NCBI RefSeq assembly: GCF_905163445.1
Contig: NC_053204.1
Coordinates: 6,517,501-6,581,500, forward strand
Direction: 5' to 3'
DNA from: Pararge aegeria
Lineage: Eukaryota > Arthropoda > Insecta > Lepidoptera > Nymphalidae
DNA: 64,000 bases
In this document: positions 63,816 through 64,000 of the stretch, in pieces
Position numbering within the stretch: the first letter of the stretch is position 1
Layout of the letters: every line of letters begins with the position of its first letter
Position numbers and translations under genes: made by a program
The notes under the pieces: generated by a model
Seen by the model: the letters and a program-made list of their open reading frames with translations, nothing else
What the model was told of the DNA's origin: nothing
The model's database searches: none

Positions 63816-64000
63816 CTAAACCAACTCTTTTCCTAACAAAGATCTCTCCGTGAGGTTTCATAATTTCTTTAATAATATTGGCACATGATCATCCTGAGGC
63901 TAAGACCCCAACGTTGTTGTCCCATATTACCTCAAGACTTTTAGAGAGTCAGAAGCAACGAATTCATAAGACTAGATTTCCTTAAATGGCATAAAAACAT

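Overview
The window looks like nuclear DNA of a lepidopteran, probably a butterfly. It is AT-rich and packed with repeat types known from moths and butterflies: tRNA-headed SINEs, Helitron-type elements ending in a hairpin plus CTAG, CR1/Jockey-like LINE 3' ends, and an R1-clade LINE. Assignment to a family or species is inference. Nothing is bacterial or organellar. I found no rRNA gene, no convincing functional tRNA and no CRISPR array. Labels such as SINE-A or HelA are local names used only here.

Layout. 1-2470: a CR1-like LINE on the minus strand running off the left edge, with its endonuclease core deleted. 2.5-30 kb: a patchwork of Helitron-like elements, SINEs, MITE-like hairpins and LINE stubs. 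It includes a relict reverse transcriptase (6.8-8.15 kb), RNase H tails (14.4-15.2 kb) and a 12-copy, 71-bp minisatellite with a three-unit higher-order period (23.7-24.6 kb). 30.3-31.95 kb: a rearranged R1-clade relic. 33.39-39.79 kb: a GC-rich, full-length R1-clade retrotransposon on the minus strand, bounded by a 14-bp target-site duplication and a 17-nt poly(A). 40-64 kb: more of the same patchwork.

Coding content. Nearly all recognisable coding sequence belongs to retrotransposons. The 6.4-kb R1-clade element has an intact 806-residue ORF1 (AT-hook-like motif, coiled coil, lysine tract, zinc knuckles). A doubled stop codon overlaps the ORF2 start. ORF2 carries endonuclease, reverse transcriptase and a C-terminal CCHC, broken by one nonsense codon and one frameshift. 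The best host-gene signal is one minus-strand exon at 41603-41807: a plausible acceptor, a strong start context, 26 codons beginning Met-Gly-Cys (a lipid-anchor signature) and a consensus donor. The rest of that gene is not identified; it should lie at lower coordinates. A second short candidate exon at 16777-16833 is compatible in phase but weak.

Most other positions are decayed repeats or low-complexity AT-rich DNA, probably intronic or intergenic. I see no multi-gene operational system. The most distinctive structures are the R1-clade element with its stop/start junction and terminal hairpin, the higher-order minisatellite, the lipid-anchor exon, and several near-perfect palindromes and nested insertions.
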